From the NCBI GenBank assembly GCA_005784505.1, contig VCAZ01000044.1, positions 2,368,810 to 2,432,809 on the forward strand: a stretch of 64,000 bases of DNA, in the 5' to 3' direction. The stretch comes from Bagarius yarrelli. Its lineage: Eukaryota > Chordata > Actinopteri > Siluriformes > Sisoridae. The translations under genes were made by a program, and so were the position numbers. Below, piece after piece: positions 1-12,676 of the stretch (its first letter is position 1; each line of letters opens with the position of its first letter). The notes under the pieces were generated by a model. It made no database searches and was not told the DNA's origin. It saw nothing but the letters and a program-made list of their open reading frames with translations.

Positions 1-3000
1 TTTTTTTTTACTGAACTGTAATAAGCACAAAAAAGGCATGTCGCTGCAAAATTAATGGATAGACAGAACTAACGGTTTGAGGCTACACTTCCGGGTCACA
101 TACTGTCTTCAGGGCAAATGGCAAACAAACTCGAGCGTAAAACCATCGTTCGTCTGGTTTCACTTACATGATTTAACCTTGATCACTGCATGTCGTGGTT
201 GCACCGGCGCATGGCTCGGATAAACACCCACCCCACTGCTCCACGGAATCACTCAAGTGCTGTGGCAGCGGTGCATAGGGGAATAAAAGCAAGTGAAGGA
301 GAATGAAAAAAAGAGCAAGAGAGAAAGAGAGGGGGCAAGCCCAGTACTTCTCCTTGCTGCGTAATGATGTGCTCCATTCTGCCTTCCCTCTGGGAGCCTC
401 TCGGCTGAGTGAGCACATCCCAGCACCGCCGTCCATCAAACTGCCGCTCCCCTCACTCTCTCAGCATGATCCGGCTCACTCACTTGCTCCACGCCCTCTC
501 GCTCTCTGTGTCTCTTTTCTTTCTCCTTGTCCCGCTCCTCTTTTTCTCTTCTCCCCGGTGCCTTGTCATCTTGTTGGCTTTCAATGTTCCGATTCACGGG
601 GCAGGTTAGAGAGATGCTTGCAGCTTCAACTCGATCTCTGGGTCCCTTAACCAACAATCTCTCCCACTGCTGAGCTCAAGTTTCATGCTCGACAAAAACC
701 CCCAATCGACTCTACCACCTGTAGTCACGAGTAAAGCGCATGTTTAAGCCATCCGTTTTTAAAAAGCCGTTTTTAATTTAAAACAAAATCTCGGGTAGAG
801 ATGCAGGTATGGGTTTTGTTCAACGAGAAGGCTGAACATGGGAGAAAATTATAGACGTATACAAGATTGTTGAGTAACATCAAGCCAGTTCTTTAATGTA
901 AGAGTTTTTGGAGAGAAAAAGGAGGAGTATGATAAATGAAACTGATTGATTATTTTTTTGGAAAGAAAATAGAGTGAGGTTTTACAGTGCAGTTTTTTTT
1001 TTAGTTGATTAATCATCGTAAATGTTTCTTATTTTAAAGACGAGCTAATACACTAGGACTATTGTGGCTTCCTATTGAGCTACCAAAATAAATCCTTGCC
1101 TTATCTGTCGTTTATCTCAGAGGGAGAAAAAAATATATATATTTTAATGCTTTTGCATTCTCTCACAAATATAGTTATAGGATAGGACAAATATAGGATA
1201 ATTATGTTGTTTCATTTTTTCTGCATCAGGGAGCCAGTAAAAATATGTGGAGTATTAAAATCCTGTTTAAATGTGTGTGTATTGTGGTGCTGCAGTCTGC
1301 AGTTAATCCCACAATTTTAGTGCAACAAATCAACTAAAATATTAGAACCTGCATTACATTTTATTAAGAAAAGCTGGTGTAAAATTAGTGTTTCTAACCT
1401 GCAACAATCACAAAAAGGGCCGCAAAAGCCTGCATTTACAGGAATAACACAGTTTTTCCTGAAAATAAACAGTTAAAAATGAATGATTTGTCGATGATTG
1501 CTTGTTCGTTTTTCCAATGAAATAGATGTAATCAGGTTCCTGTCCCTGGTATGTTTTAGCATCTCTTAGGTACCCCAGCTCTGGGATATGACGAGACACC
1601 CATTCTTCTCTTATTTCTCCTTGATAAAAAAAAAAAAAAAAAAAAGCGCACCACAAGTCACATGACTGGCATCTTGTGTGTTTATATTTGTAAGAAAGTG
1701 GGATTTGGTGGAATGGAGTCACACTTCAGCTCAAGCTCTCCGCAGGTGACAGATTGTTGAAGTATTTGTGAGGCTCATCTGCGATCGCTCGCGTGGTAAG
1801 TGGTGTTTCGCAGACTACATTAGACTGATAATAGGTGTGCAGTGCAGTGCAGAATAGCGATATAGAGTGCTTGAAAGGCTGTAGCGCTCACACGCTTGCA
1901 GATATCTTCCAAATCACACAACAAATTGAATCCTTCAATTACTGCATCAGGGCAGACTAACGATGCAGGGGATGATGGGCACCGACCCAGCACGCAGCCC
2001 AATCTACTTCACTAAGTGAATTTAACAGACACTGAGGAAAAATCCTTGAATTGTATACTTCACTTCAATCTTTTTACAGTCACTTTAGTGCTTGCATTAG
2101 CGGGTAGGATATAAACAATATTCCCACACTTAACCAAGAACTAGATGCTAAAAGCCTTAATTTATTATCAAATCAGAAACGAAACCTCTACTTTAACTTA
2201 GCAGTCTGCAACAAGTAATCTGCTATTAGACTCTTAATATTCCATCTGGTTGGCTCAACACAAGAAGCAGGTCGCCCAGAAACGGCAAACTCACACGTAT
2301 GTTCGATTGCGTGCCGAGGCTTAACACGTCAAGCTCACAAAGACTGAAAGCATTCGCGTGGCACGCTAGGAAAGTGTGTGTGGCAGCTTAAAAAGGAAAC
2401 TGAAGACACGGATATGGAAGATTTTTCCTAGGATAAACTGATAAAAGGTCAAACTCGCTGTGCCTCTGCAGATTATTATTCACATTGGCATCAATCGTTT
2501 ATCACCGGGAGGCTGACCTTCAGATTCCACAAGAATGTACAAGGTCTTAAGGGAGGAGAAAGCAAACCAGAGTGTAACCTTAGAACGACTACTGCGAAAC
2601 TTCAAACGCTCCCCTCGAGCGTGAAACAAACATAAAATTTACAAACGGGCCGAGCAGCCCGGGCCTGGCCAGCAGGAATCTGCAGGGGAGGGAGCTGTAA
2701 TGCACACCCACCACTGAAGATCAAGCTAACACTGGCACTTCCCCTCCCAATCCCACCAATCAATCAACTTTACAGAGTCCTAATGGACACTTCCTGAAAC
2801 CTGTGAAAGACTGATACATGCCCAGGGTAACAGCCAGCTTGAAAGCAGAGACAGAAACTGGGTGTCGCGTTCTGCGGTGCTGCTCTCAGGTTTTTGGCTG
2901 CAATGTTACAGCGTGGTGGTTAGAGGTATTCTGAGGTTGTTGCACTGAAAAACGAGCACTTGCAGGAAAAGCATGATGTAGGAAAGTTGGGCTTTGTTGG

Positions 3001-3410
3001 AGGGCCTCCCGGGTGTTGTTGCTTGTTTATTTTTTCTGTCCACAACTGCTGTATGATGCACAACGATTGAAAACGATAAAAAGTCCACAGACTTGGTGTT
3101 TAGTGCGTTAAAGTGCGTTTGATTATTGTAAGAGGTTCAATTCAACAGCATTAATAAGGCAATAAGCAGTGAATATACACAAAAACAGCACACAGAGTTA
3201 GTGCGACTAACCTATACACTTTCGGTTATGTACGCCGCGTTTTCTCAGATATTGCACTGATAACTATGTAAATGAGGATGGACTTATCTGTTAATACACA
3301 CATGGTTTCAGTAAACTACCGTCTTTCAAATGCAGACAGATATTTAGCTATGATTAAGAATGTACTGCTTTCCCCATTAGTCAGTGTGTATATGACCATG
3401 CAAGTAAAAA

Positions 3411-3533
3411 GTGGTGGGAAGTGGTGGCTCATAGTTAAGGTGTTGGACCCCCCCTAATTGCTCAGTTGTATAAATGAGATAGAAGTCAGTCGCTCTGGAT
3501 AAGAGCGTCTGCCAAATAATGTAAATGTAAAAA
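3411..3533 (+). mobile_element. tRNA-derived SINE, family A, internally deleted
   Basis: The copy has the family A head (GTGGTGGCTCATAGTTAAGG) and 3' tail (CTCTGGATAAGAGCGTCTGCC, then AATGTAAATG). The middle part after GTGTTGGA is deleted. The tail is the widespread fish SINE/LINE tail. Family A recurs at least 13 times in this window. Confidence 0.85.
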
Positions 3534-4142
3534 GTCTCTGGTCGACACTCTGTCCTCTTACAATTCACACAAGCTGTAAGGAGATTAGGAAATGGAGCAC
3601 GAGTAAATGTGGAAGTAGAAACATGACTAAACGAGAAGTGGCACATGATAAACGAGCAATAAAGCGTCATTTATTAACTTTATCAGCTGAGACTGTAACT
3701 TGAATAAAAATCACAATGTATGAGATTGTACTTGCTACGTTAGTGTCATTTCTTAGCCACCGTAACTTTTGCTTCTTTGAGCTTATCAGCACAGCGTAGG
3801 TGCCCCTGGATGACCTCGGATAATGATAACGCAGTGCGACGGCCTCTTGTTGTGCAGCGGCCGGCGAAATGCACAGAGCGCTGAAGACATGGAGGTCGTA
3901 GAGTGCAGAAGGACACGGACGTGTTATTACCATTTGAAAGACCTCTGAATGTTACGCAGCCTTTTCAGAAACACTAATTACACTTGTTTTATTCCCAACA
4001 TCGCCTAAATGTGCTATAGATCGGTTTAGACTTGCACAAAACAAATTATATAAACTGAAAATGTCTTGCAGTGTAATCTCGTCTGACTACTCCACAGCAT
4101 TTATCAGTGGCTGTAATGATCTTCGTACAATAGTCTGAAATC

Positions 4143-4146
<4 letters not shown>

Positions 4147-4184
<38 letters not shown>

Positions 4185-4251
4185 GAAATGTACTTGGGAA
4201 AAAAAAAAACATCAAACAAGTGGGTAAAAAAAAAAAAAAAAAAAAAAAAAA
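4147..4251. repeat. Two long poly(A) runs
   Basis: A run of about 36 A (4147-4182) is followed after about 45 bp by A9 and then about 26 A (4226-4251), in rybp intron 2. These may be old retroposon tails or simple-repeat expansions; no adjacent element was recognised. Confidence 0.9.
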
Positions 4252-5884
4252 CAACATCTAGACCCATCCTTACTAAGAAATGCATCAAAATAAAGATCAC
4301 AGACGCGAGACCTATCAGTCGAGAGCTGGCTGTGTCCTTTGAACTCAAAACCATCAAAAGGTGAAATAATTGGCGAATGAAATGTTCTACAGCTACACAA
4401 AGGCCCATTCGGAGAGGGGAAACCTAGATAAAAGACGAGGAGTGTCGAAGGTAAATCGGCGAACGCGCGCAAGAACGTGTCGTTTGCTACACGCGCGTGA
4501 GCCGTGCTTACTAATGCGCTGCTGGGTTACATCAAAACAAGCACATGCTGGCTAATTAGTGCTCATTAAACCAGGAGACAGATTTCTTACATCAGCAAAT
4601 AATCCAGTCTGTCAAAGGTTCACCCTTTCGCTCAAACAAGGCAGCACGTTATTCCTTCGTAGCATCACAGGTTTTTCTTCACCAGGCTGACAGCAGCTTG
4701 GCCGTGGATGCTGAGAGATGGATTGGTGTTTTGACGTGCGTGGTGTTACTTTCTTCCATTACCATCAATCCGACTCATCTACTTCCTGAAAACCGTTGTG
4801 TTTTGCAACGCTTTGTTTGACTCGTTGGTGTTATCGGCACTTGCGTCGCAGGACGGCATATTTCCCCTTCTGAAAAAGGTGTACAAACTTTCCCCCTGAA
4901 TGTCAGTTCTGCGCCAAGTGTAAAACCACAGATGAAAAGGTTACAGCACAGGAGTTCCTGACCTGGGCTACACATTACTCATAGCTGTAGACACCACATC
5001 AGTCAGCTGATGAGAAGTGTTGGCGGCTTCTTTCTCTCACACACACAAACACTAAAACTGACAGTGCTTAGCTGGTTTATAAGAAAAGCACGATGACTGG
5101 CTTTCACACACAACTATCGTCATCCACTAGTCTCAAAACAAAGTACCAAATCAAAGCGCTATCACGAAGCAGCCTCTGATCCTCTGCATGTACCAGCGAT
5201 TAAGGAAAACTTTCCCATCCTCAGGGAAATGTCAGCCACCATCACGCTTCTCCGCTTCGATTTAATAATGGATACAGGCAGGTTTCACACTGTTGTGCGT
5301 CACCCAGGAGTCGTACCACAGAAGCAGTTCATCATCGCTGACAAATACGCATCACTTCCAGGAGAGGAAGCGACTCGGCACCACAAGATTTCCTAACCGT
5401 TAATAGACTCCCTGAGACAAGCAGATTTATCGAGCACAGGCTTCTAGCTTACTTTTTTTTCTCCACCTGTCAGCCAGAACAACAGGATATTATAATAATA
5501 AACACCTGACGGCATCAACGCCTCAGATGACTCCTGGCAATGAACAATAAACATCTGGAGAACACGGCAATCACGTCAAGCACAGCAGAGATAGAAATTC
5601 AGGGCTCGGAGAACAGCAAAAACCACTGAGGAAGACAAAAGCAAAACTGCAGCTGGATTAAGGATGGTGTGTGTAAGAGAGAGTGAAAGAGAGAAGGGGG
5701 GGGGTGAACATTCTTTCACCAACAGATTTTAAATCCTCCAACATATGGAAAGATGTGCAACTTTACATCAAAAAAAAAAAAAAAAGAAAAAAACACCACA
5801 CACACACACACACACACACGGCGCATAAAAAGAGCACATGAATCTGTGTAAAAAGTTGATGTGCAACAGCAGCAGGATTGCATT

Positions 5885-6200
<316 letters not shown>

Positions 6201-6207
6201 GCCCTAC

Positions 6208-6333
6208 CTTGTGGATGTGCCTTTCCGGACGTCGCAGATGCTGCATTTAAACGCTTCCGCGCTGTTCCTGAACGTACACACACTACAGTCCCAGTAGCCG
6301 TCGTCCGCCGCCGGTTTGGCTTGTCTTTTTGGC
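6208..6333 (-). CDS. rybp: rybp coding exon 2, RanBP2-type (NZF) zinc finger
   Basis: This 126-nt exon lies between an AG acceptor (6335-6334, preceded by a pyrimidine tract) and a GT donor (6207-6206). It completes the split Arg codon and encodes residues 10-50 plus two bases of Arg51. The zinc finger has W23, then Cys25, Cys28, Cys39 and Cys42, with the Thr29-Phe30 pair that ubiquitin-binding NZF fingers use; in RYBP this finger binds H2A monoubiquitinated by PRC1. The stretch FRNSAEAFKCSICDVRKG has the RYBP-type Ser-Ile after Cys39, where YAF2 has Met-Met. QAKPAAD is also RYBP-like, whereas Gly-Tyr-Trp resembles YAF2. The neighbouring shq1 gene supports RYBP. The remaining C-terminal half (RING1-binding region) is not in the window. 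Whether this is the a or b teleost duplicate cannot be told. Confidence 0.96.
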
Positions 6334-6965
6334 CTGAGGGGAAAAAGTCAAAAACCATTTAAATAACGTCAACTTCACTTCATCTACCAGAAACTACCAG
6401 GACCTGTGTGTGTGTGTGTGCGTGTGTGAGAGAGAGAGAGCGAGAGAGAGAGGCTGTAATATTAACAAGCCAAAAAAACTCCTCCAGTCACGTAAAGTGA
6501 CAAATGTCAAACTGATTAAAACGCACACTAGACGAGCTAACTAGCGTGCTAACTAGCGCATTTTTTCCTGTGTGGTGAAAACACTTAGTCGACTAACACA
6601 CAGCCCGTCCGACTGGAACCCTTAGCGTTCGGCTACAGCGATACCGACGGTTAAACTACACCTCAAAAATGTCTATTACCACTAAGAAATTTCGAGACAG
6701 CATAAAGTGCCAGTTGCTACACGGTTTTCCTGACGAGGCCCGGTGTGTTCTGCTGTAAATCTCCCTTTGTCTGTGAGTGACTAGCTGCTAGAGTCAGTCG
6801 GGGTAAAGAGAAGCCGCCATAGCTGCACTGCTCTCGCTCGAGCTCACGGAAAAAAAAAAAAAGCAGAAACACTCCTCGAGGAAAAAAGCGTCTGAAGAGC
6901 GAGCCCGAAAAACGGCACGAACGAACACTCATCTCTCGGGGACATCCAACGCTGAGCTTTCTTAC
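6334..6965 (-). other. rybp: rybp intron 1 (632 bp)
   Basis: This is the complete intron between the two coding exons, with a GTAAG donor and a CAG acceptor preceded on the sense strand by a run of T and C. It contains a (TG)n/(GA)n compound microsatellite at about 6405-6452. On the sense strand that reads as (CT)n(CA)n about 70-120 nt before the acceptor, close to where a branch point would be expected. The 5' part is CpG-rich and continues the promoter island. Confidence 0.85.
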
Positions 6966-7190
6966 CTGATCGGGCTCTTTTTGTCGCCCATGATAGGGGA
7001 AAAGCGTCTCCCGAAAAGAAAAAGGGATTTAAAAGGGTTTCAGTAATTAGGAATAATTGTGATAGGAGGATCCACAGAGCTCGAACCGCCGCTAGCGCAG
7101 GCAGGCAGAGTCGCGTTCACGGACGGGCGCGAGGCAAAGCGAGTGCACACCTCGTGACTCCGCGCTGCCCAATCAGCGCCGCCTTCGCTT
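6545..7190 (-). promoter_or_regulatory. rybp: CpG-rich rybp promoter / 5' UTR region
   Basis: CG dinucleotides are strikingly dense here (especially 7080-7165 and 6800-6990) compared with the AT-rich flanks, as in a CpG-island promoter. It covers the first coding exon and the sequence just upstream. A CCAATCA motif at 7169-7175 (inverted relative to rybp) about 180 bp before the ATG fits an NF-Y site. I see no clear TATA box, as expected for a broad housekeeping-type promoter. The transcription start is not determined; no upstream non-coding exon was recognised. Confidence 0.7.
6966..6991 (-). CDS. rybp: rybp coding exon 1 (start codon, 5' partial of RYBP)
   Basis: This exon encodes MGDKKSPI plus two bases of an Arg codon and ends at a GT-AAG donor (6965-6961). 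Joined to the exon at 6208-6333 it reads MGDKKSPIRPKRQAKPAAD, the N-terminus of RYBP, which bridges RING1A/B and DNA-binding factors in variant PRC1. The ATG at 6991-6989 has a good context (A at -3, G at +4). An in-frame TGA lies 17 codons upstream (7042-7040) with no ATG between, so this start is well fixed. Human RYBP is annotated with two extra residues (Met-Thr) before this Met; here that upstream ATG is absent, as in YAF2. The Ile in SPIR replaces the usual Thr. The exon is too short to be called alone; its reading phase and fit to exon 2 support it. Confidence is high that this is a RYBP/YAF2-family gene. Confidence 0.93.
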
Positions 7191-7204
7191 TCCCAGAGAG
7201 CGAG

Positions 7205-8260
7205 TTTATGTTCTGAGAACGTTTTTTCAACGTTCGATTCTGATTTTAGGAACGTCTGATTTAAAATGTAACAAAAACTTAAGAATATGCTATGCTTAAT
7301 GTTGGTGGAACGTTATTTTATGGTTATTTTATGTTGTATCAGGAACGTTTTCTCTGAAAGTTTTAAGAAGTATGAATAACGAAACGAGGACATTCTAAAA
7401 CATTGTTCCAAGAACGTTCACTTAACATCAGAAGAACGTATATCTACTGTTAATAAAATACTGGGAACGTTTGTCAAACATACCTTCTGCCTTTAAAGAA
7501 TGTTTGATTTAAAATGTTCCGAAAACGTAAAAAAAAAAAAAAGATTGCCTGCTTAATGTTAGTTGAACGTTATTTTATGATGTTCTACGAACGTTTTCTC
7601 TAAACGTTTTGAGAACGTCAAAGTATGAATAAGGAAATAAGGACATTCTAAATCATTGTTCCAAGAACGTTCACTTAACATCAGAAGAACGTATATTTAT
7701 AACGTTATGAGAACATTTGTCAAACATATCCTCTGCTTTTATAAACGTGTGAATTGCAATGTTCCAAAAACTTGAAAAATTGATTGCTTGCTTGATGTTG
7801 GTGGAATGTTATTTTATGTTTTTTTTCACAGTGTTCTAAAAATATTTTCTCTAAAATTTACAATGAAATCATTGTTCTGAGAACGTTTACTTAACATCAG
7901 AAGAACGCTTGTTTACTATTTATAACATTCTTAGAACGTTTGTCAAACATAACTTCTGCCTTAAAAAAATGTGTGATTTAAAATGTTCCAAAAACTTCCA
8001 AAAAAATGCATTGCTTGCTCAATGTTGGTGGAACGTTATCTTATGGTCTTTTTATAGTGTTCTAATAACGTTTTTCCTGAACTTAAAGTATTTATAACGT
8101 AATAAGGAGATTCTAAATCACTGTTCCAAAAACACTGTTCACTTAACATCAGAAGAACGTATGTTTACTAATAATAACATTATAAAAACATTTCAGTAAC
8201 ATCGTTTCAAGAATGTTTTGTCCTAACATGTAAACAACCTTTAAAAAACGCTAGATAAAG
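7205..8260. repeat. Tandem array of about four 220-255-bp AACGTT-rich units
   Basis: Two landmarks recur in step. CTTAACATCAGAAGAACG starts at 7421, 7674, 7890 and 8142. TTGGTGGAACGTTATTTTATG and close variants start near 7301, 7555, 7796 and 8024. The period is about 252 bp, with one unit shortened by about 36 bp. Each unit has several copies of (A)GAACGTT, a near-palindrome. Divergence is visible between units, with the third and fourth being the most decayed. The array begins about 15 bp beyond the CpG-rich rybp promoter. It is a minisatellite or satellite-like array, or a remnant of a repeat-bearing DNA transposon. Confidence 0.9.
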
Positions 8261-9271
8261 AGCGTCCCCTGTTATCCCTGTTATCAGCATTCAAGTCTTA
8301 AGTCCGGCAATAATGCTGTTTTTCTCTTCACTTCTTTTCAACTGATTGCCTTTGTTCATGCGAATAGTGATGCACCCGTGTACGGCTGAGAAAACCAGTT
8401 CTTATAGGCTGGTCTGCGGTGTGTCTCCGTCAAGGGAAGGGCTGGACCAAACACAAGTTCTGATTGTCTCCTCTGTAACATAAGTCAGTCTCTATAACTT
8501 GAAAGGAAAATGTGTCCAGCCTGCTAGGAATTTTTTTGTTATTCCTTTCTGAAATAAAGCCTAATAATGTAACCGATCCAGCTAATCAGGGTTTTTATGT
8601 ACCAAACATTTGAATACTAGAGCAAGGTGTGGCGTTAAAGTTAGGAGTAACCATGCAGATGGTGGAAGTACTTTCCGAAGATAAAAGAGGACCACACACA
8701 CAAACACACACACAGGGCAGCTGTTAGGTCAAGCACTCATTCACCTGCTCAGAGATGAGGGTCATCCAAAGTGTATCCCAGAAACACTAAGAGTAGCGTG
8801 GGACTAACTCCACAGTGGGGCCATCTGAGGGCACCAGGCAGGCACACATGTCCACATCTATGGTAATCAGAATTCAAATGGTTTTTGTCAGATCTTAATT
8901 TATCGGACAGATTCTAACCTCCACCACCTACGCAATATTATCCTTCATTATTACTTACGAACAGTTGGTGTTGGAATGCTTGGAAAACATTAGATCTCAT
9001 CAAGTCAGCAGGTTAGAACATGGTGTTCTTTGCCCAGACACACCTGGTAGTCAGTGACACACCCTACTAACTGCAAACTAGAAACATTTAGCCGATGGTT
9101 AAAATAGAATGTGTTAATGTGTGTATCGACACTAGACACTAGGGGTCCAGAGCTTAAGCTGACCACATTCGTGTGTGTGTGTTGGGGCCTCAGTACTTTA
9201 GCCTGACACTTGAGGATGGCTGCATGAAGTCATGAGCCTACAACTCTGACAGGCAACCCAAGACAAGAGCC

Positions 9272-9273
<2 letters not shown>

Positions 9274-9329
<56 letters not shown>
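9274..9329. repeat. (GT)28 microsatellite
   Basis: An uninterrupted TG run of about 56 bp, long enough to be polymorphic. Confidence 0.98.
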
Positions 9330-9331
<2 letters not shown>

Positions 9332-9519
9332 GTGTGAATTATTAGTCTCTATAGTCAGGCTCTGGTTACTCACATATCCTTTCTCTCTGACAAAAGGATG
9401 TACCACGGGGTTATTGTCATCTGGGTTGCCCTTGTCTCTTGTCAGGTCTTGTCTCAGATATGCACAAACTACTATAAACTCTGACTTTATTTACATGTCC
9501 TGAGATCAGAGGACAATGC

Positions 9520-9690
9520 ACAGTACCGAAATACATTTACTTGGGTAGGGTTACTTAAGTACACCTTTTCGAGTGTCTGTACCATACCTGAGTTTTATGT
9601 TTTCAGAAAGTTTATGGCTGTAACTTCACCCTATTGGAAAGATAAATATGGAATATTTTACTCCACTACATTTCTATTAAGTTCCTCGAA
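9520..9690. mobile_element. Diverged hAT-like MITE fragment
   Basis: Phrases such as ACATTTACTTGGGTA, TTACTTAAGTACA and TTTACTCCACTACATTTCTA are typical of the fish hAT-type non-autonomous elements made of ACTTAAGTA/ACTCAAGTA motifs. Related fragments lie near 24380-24480, 31828-32020 and 33050-33230. Boundaries are uncertain. Confidence 0.45.
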
Positions 9691-11394
9691 GTAGAAACTC
9701 GTTAAACTGTATTAGTTCAAGTCAGTGGGTGATTTTTTTCCTCCTCTATAATGTGATTATTGCTTTTACAGGTGATAGACAGCCTATCAGTAATCGCTCT
9801 TGGAAGAGTCACAAGAACTTTAATATTTGCCAACAGTTTATTTGTATCCTGCTGACAAAGACAACCGATGACAATATGGAAAGAAGAAGGCGGCAGATTG
9901 AATATTACTGTCATCATATATTTTTGATGTATAAAGCAGCGTTCTTTAGAGGGCAGTTATAAAGCTGTGGATGTGTAGTTTAGATTATTTGGTTTTTTTG
10001 ATCAGTCACAATTTACAGAAATTTAACTTGAATCGAATATGGATGAGTGGATACACGGTTATGTGTGTACATACTGCTAAAGCTGTGTGAGAACACAATC
10101 ATACTGCTTTTGTGAGGATGGGTAAAATTGTTAAGTAAAAATTATAAAATGTTTAGATGTATAATGCCCCCCCCCCATGTTTGTAACATTCTTAAAAGCT
10201 TCATATTCCACAGATACTATAATCTAGTCATTTTGTTAGTAGGTTGCATCAGAGGCATTGCATGTAAGTATAATATATAACAATTTAACAATACTAGAAC
10301 TATGTGTTGAAAGGAAAGGAAAGTCTTCTGTACTTTTACTGAATAAAACATTTGTGTTTATAAATTTCACTTGTATTGGAGTATTTTTTTTTAATAATAC
10401 TGTCACTCAAGCAATGGATTTCTATACTTCCTTTACTCGAGATACAGGGGGGTGACAAATATGGACATTCGTCAAGTGAAAACTCGAACTGTAAAGTGCT
10501 GCTACCAAATTTTCCCTATCTTCCTGCCTTTTAGAGCTGTGCTTCATGTGGGTGTAAAGCAAATTAGAAGCAATGTTTCACATGATTTTGGCAATCGAAA
10601 ACCAAAAGAGCACAAAGGGAAAAAATCAAAACGACTTCTTCCCACATCAAACCCAGATGCTGCTTTTGTTCTTAATGCTTGATCCAACATGAAACTTAAT
10701 ATGCACACAACCTGCTGATAATCGCCATGGGCTGTCATTCCTCAGTTCTATCCGTTTCAATTTTTTTTAAACAATTTAATCACAAAGAATCTGCAAAGAA
10801 AGACAAGTTTGTACCGTTGTGGGGGGAAAAAATTGCATGTTACACTTTTTAGTAATTATAAAGGTATCCTGGATGCCAAATCACAAGGGGAGACAATCAT
10901 AGAACACAAGGGATGATATGATTTAAATTCCTGAACTAGATTTTTAGATAGTTATTAGTATGCAGAAATATAAAGAAAGCCTAAACTTTTTTTTAGACCC
11001 AGTGAAGTCAACATAGGGTAATTGGCAAGGGGGTTGTTGACCCAAGAAGAGGCCCAGGAGATCCATTCACATGTTAAATAGGCAAATATTTTGTTCAAAA
11101 GAAGGAGGCAAGGGGAATATTTTAAGCTTGAGCCTAAGCTCCTATTAACTTAGTTAAAAATAAAAAAACAGGTATCACAGGTTTTGTACTGTGTTTTATT
11201 TGCATACCTACAAATGTGTGGTGGAGGCATCTGTTGGTGGAGGCGGTCTGTTGCTATAAAACAATAATAATTATAGGTGCATCAAGCGAGCTCCATAAAG
11301 ACAATGCTTGCCAAGATTGGTGTGGAAAACCACAGAGCTCAGAGCTCAGACCCTTTGAGATCACTGTTGTGATTAACTGGAAGATTTATCAAAT

Positions 11395-11512
11395 CTTTCA
11401 ACAATCTAGAAATCCTTTCCAGACGAATGAAGGTTATAAATGGGGACAACGTCTGGAAAGGGTTGTTTAAAAGGGTGCTATTGGTGTGATGGTCAGGTGT
11501 CCACAAACTATT
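11395..11512. mobile_element. Tc1-like MITE fragment (end with GTGTGATGGTCAGGTGTCCA)
   Basis: The run from AATCTAGAAATCCTTTCC to GATGGTCAGGTGTCCACAAA matches the terminal segment of the most common MITE in this window. Its inverted terminal part reads GGACACC-TGACCATCACACC from the other side. Family membership (Tc1/mariner) is from general knowledge of fish repeats. Confidence 0.6.
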
Positions 11513-11897
11513 GACTCAACAGGGCAGCAGCCAACAAATGAATCATTTTAATTAAAAACACTGCATTATATATGACCAATAAATCGCCTAATATTACATC
11601 CTGTTGTCTTCATAATTGCATAATTGTCTTCACAGTCATGTATTAACCTCTATGGCACAAAATATCTAGAGGGTACAGGGATTTACTAGTAATAGAGAAT
11701 CAAAGAAAATCAACTTATTTGTCATGACAGATAATAAAAAACAAAACAAAAAAATATCATAGAGTTTAGAAATGATGTGGCGAGAATCCGGGGGACACCC
11801 TTACATACACTACATATGCCCGTATATACAGTATACATTTAAACCTTGCAGTACATCTCACCTTACACTGGGTTAAGGGGAATCTAAAATACTGTAT

Positions 11898-12170
11898 ATC
11901 CCAGGGGACCCAGGGCATAAGGCAGGGGAACACCCTGTATGTGTTACCAAACCATAACACAGACACACACAGACACACACAGACACACACAAACACACTC
12001 AAAGTACAACTTTGAGATGACATTCAGCCTACATGACACGTCATTGGACTGGGGCAGAAAATAAGATTAGTTACAGGAAACCCCTAAAGTACGCACGGCA
12101 AAGGGTGGAATCAAACCACACTATCCTGGAGGTGTGAACCAAACATGCTGAACACTAAGCCACTGTGTCC
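11898..12170 (-). mobile_element. DANA/HE1-like tRNA SINE, minus strand
   Basis: Read on the minus strand the copy begins with a tRNA-like head (GGACACAGTGGCTTAGTGTT, box B-like GGTTTGATTCC) followed by a core and a tail containing the reverse of GGGGACCCAGGGCATAAGGC. A (CA)-rich stretch at 11958-12000 lies within it. It is diverged and similar in layout to the copy at 15562-15810. Confidence 0.7.
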
Positions 12171-12289
12171 TCTTACAGTTATTCCCGAAAAATTAGGTAA
12201 ATATTATTGTGTAATCTTTGCATGATACACATTTAAATAACCATCACATCCATATGCATTTTTGAAAAGTTTTACTACTGTAATAACTT

Positions 12290-12421
12290 GATACGGTGTT
12301 CCGAATTCATCTCTAGGGTGTTTGGTAGGGTTGAGGTCAGGGACACTCAAGTTGTTCCACACCAATAATAACATAACAGTTCTGGTGGCTTATCATCCCA
12401 GTGAATGGAAATCTGACTACT
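12290..12421. mobile_element. Tc1-like MITE, left piece (interrupted by a SINE)
   Basis: It contains GGTGTTTGGTAGGGTTGAGGT, then TTCCACACCA and CCAGTGAATGGAAATC, the order seen in other MITE copies (for example 33955-34272). It continues at 12677-12758 after the SINE. Confidence 0.7.
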
Positions 12422-12676
12422 AATAATAATGTCTTTATTTGTCACTTATACTTTACAGCACAGTGAAATAATTTTTTTTGCATACCCCATTTTAGTAAGT
12501 TGGGGATCAGAGCACAGGGTCAGCCATGGTACAGTGCCCCTGGAGCAGGAAGGGTTAAGGGTCTTGCTCAAGGACTCAACAGTGGTCAGTTTGCCAGTGG
12601 TGGGTCTTGAACCCAGGTTTTCTTGATCTTTAGATCAACGCTTCAGCAGCTTAACCATCGAGCCACCACTGCCCCT
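12422..12676 (-). mobile_element. tRNA-derived SINE, family B, minus strand
   Basis: Read on the minus strand it begins GGGGCAGTGGTGGCTCGATG, has the B-box-like GGGTTCAAGACCC, then CTTGAGCAAGACCCTTAACC and CTTCCTGCTCCAG, and ends in ATAAAGACATTATTATTA. The plus-strand copy at 40686-40928 has the same order. It sits inside a MITE, so it is the younger insertion. Confidence 0.85.

Larger units (their letters stand above)
8261..11890. other. Intergenic, no gene recognised
   Basis: The sequence is AT-rich without a supported gene. It contains a (GT)n at 9274-9329, a diverged hAT-like fragment at about 9520-9690, and a MITE fragment at about 11395-11512. Short open frames at 9717-9962 and 10258-10682 have no family signature and no splice context. 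Confidence 0.6.

Noticed and set aside
436..657. Lys/Arg/Glu-rich minus-strand frame considered as the next rybp exon
   Set aside because: It lacks the conserved SQLVAQQ-type start of the RYBP third exon and comes from a purine-rich low-complexity tract.
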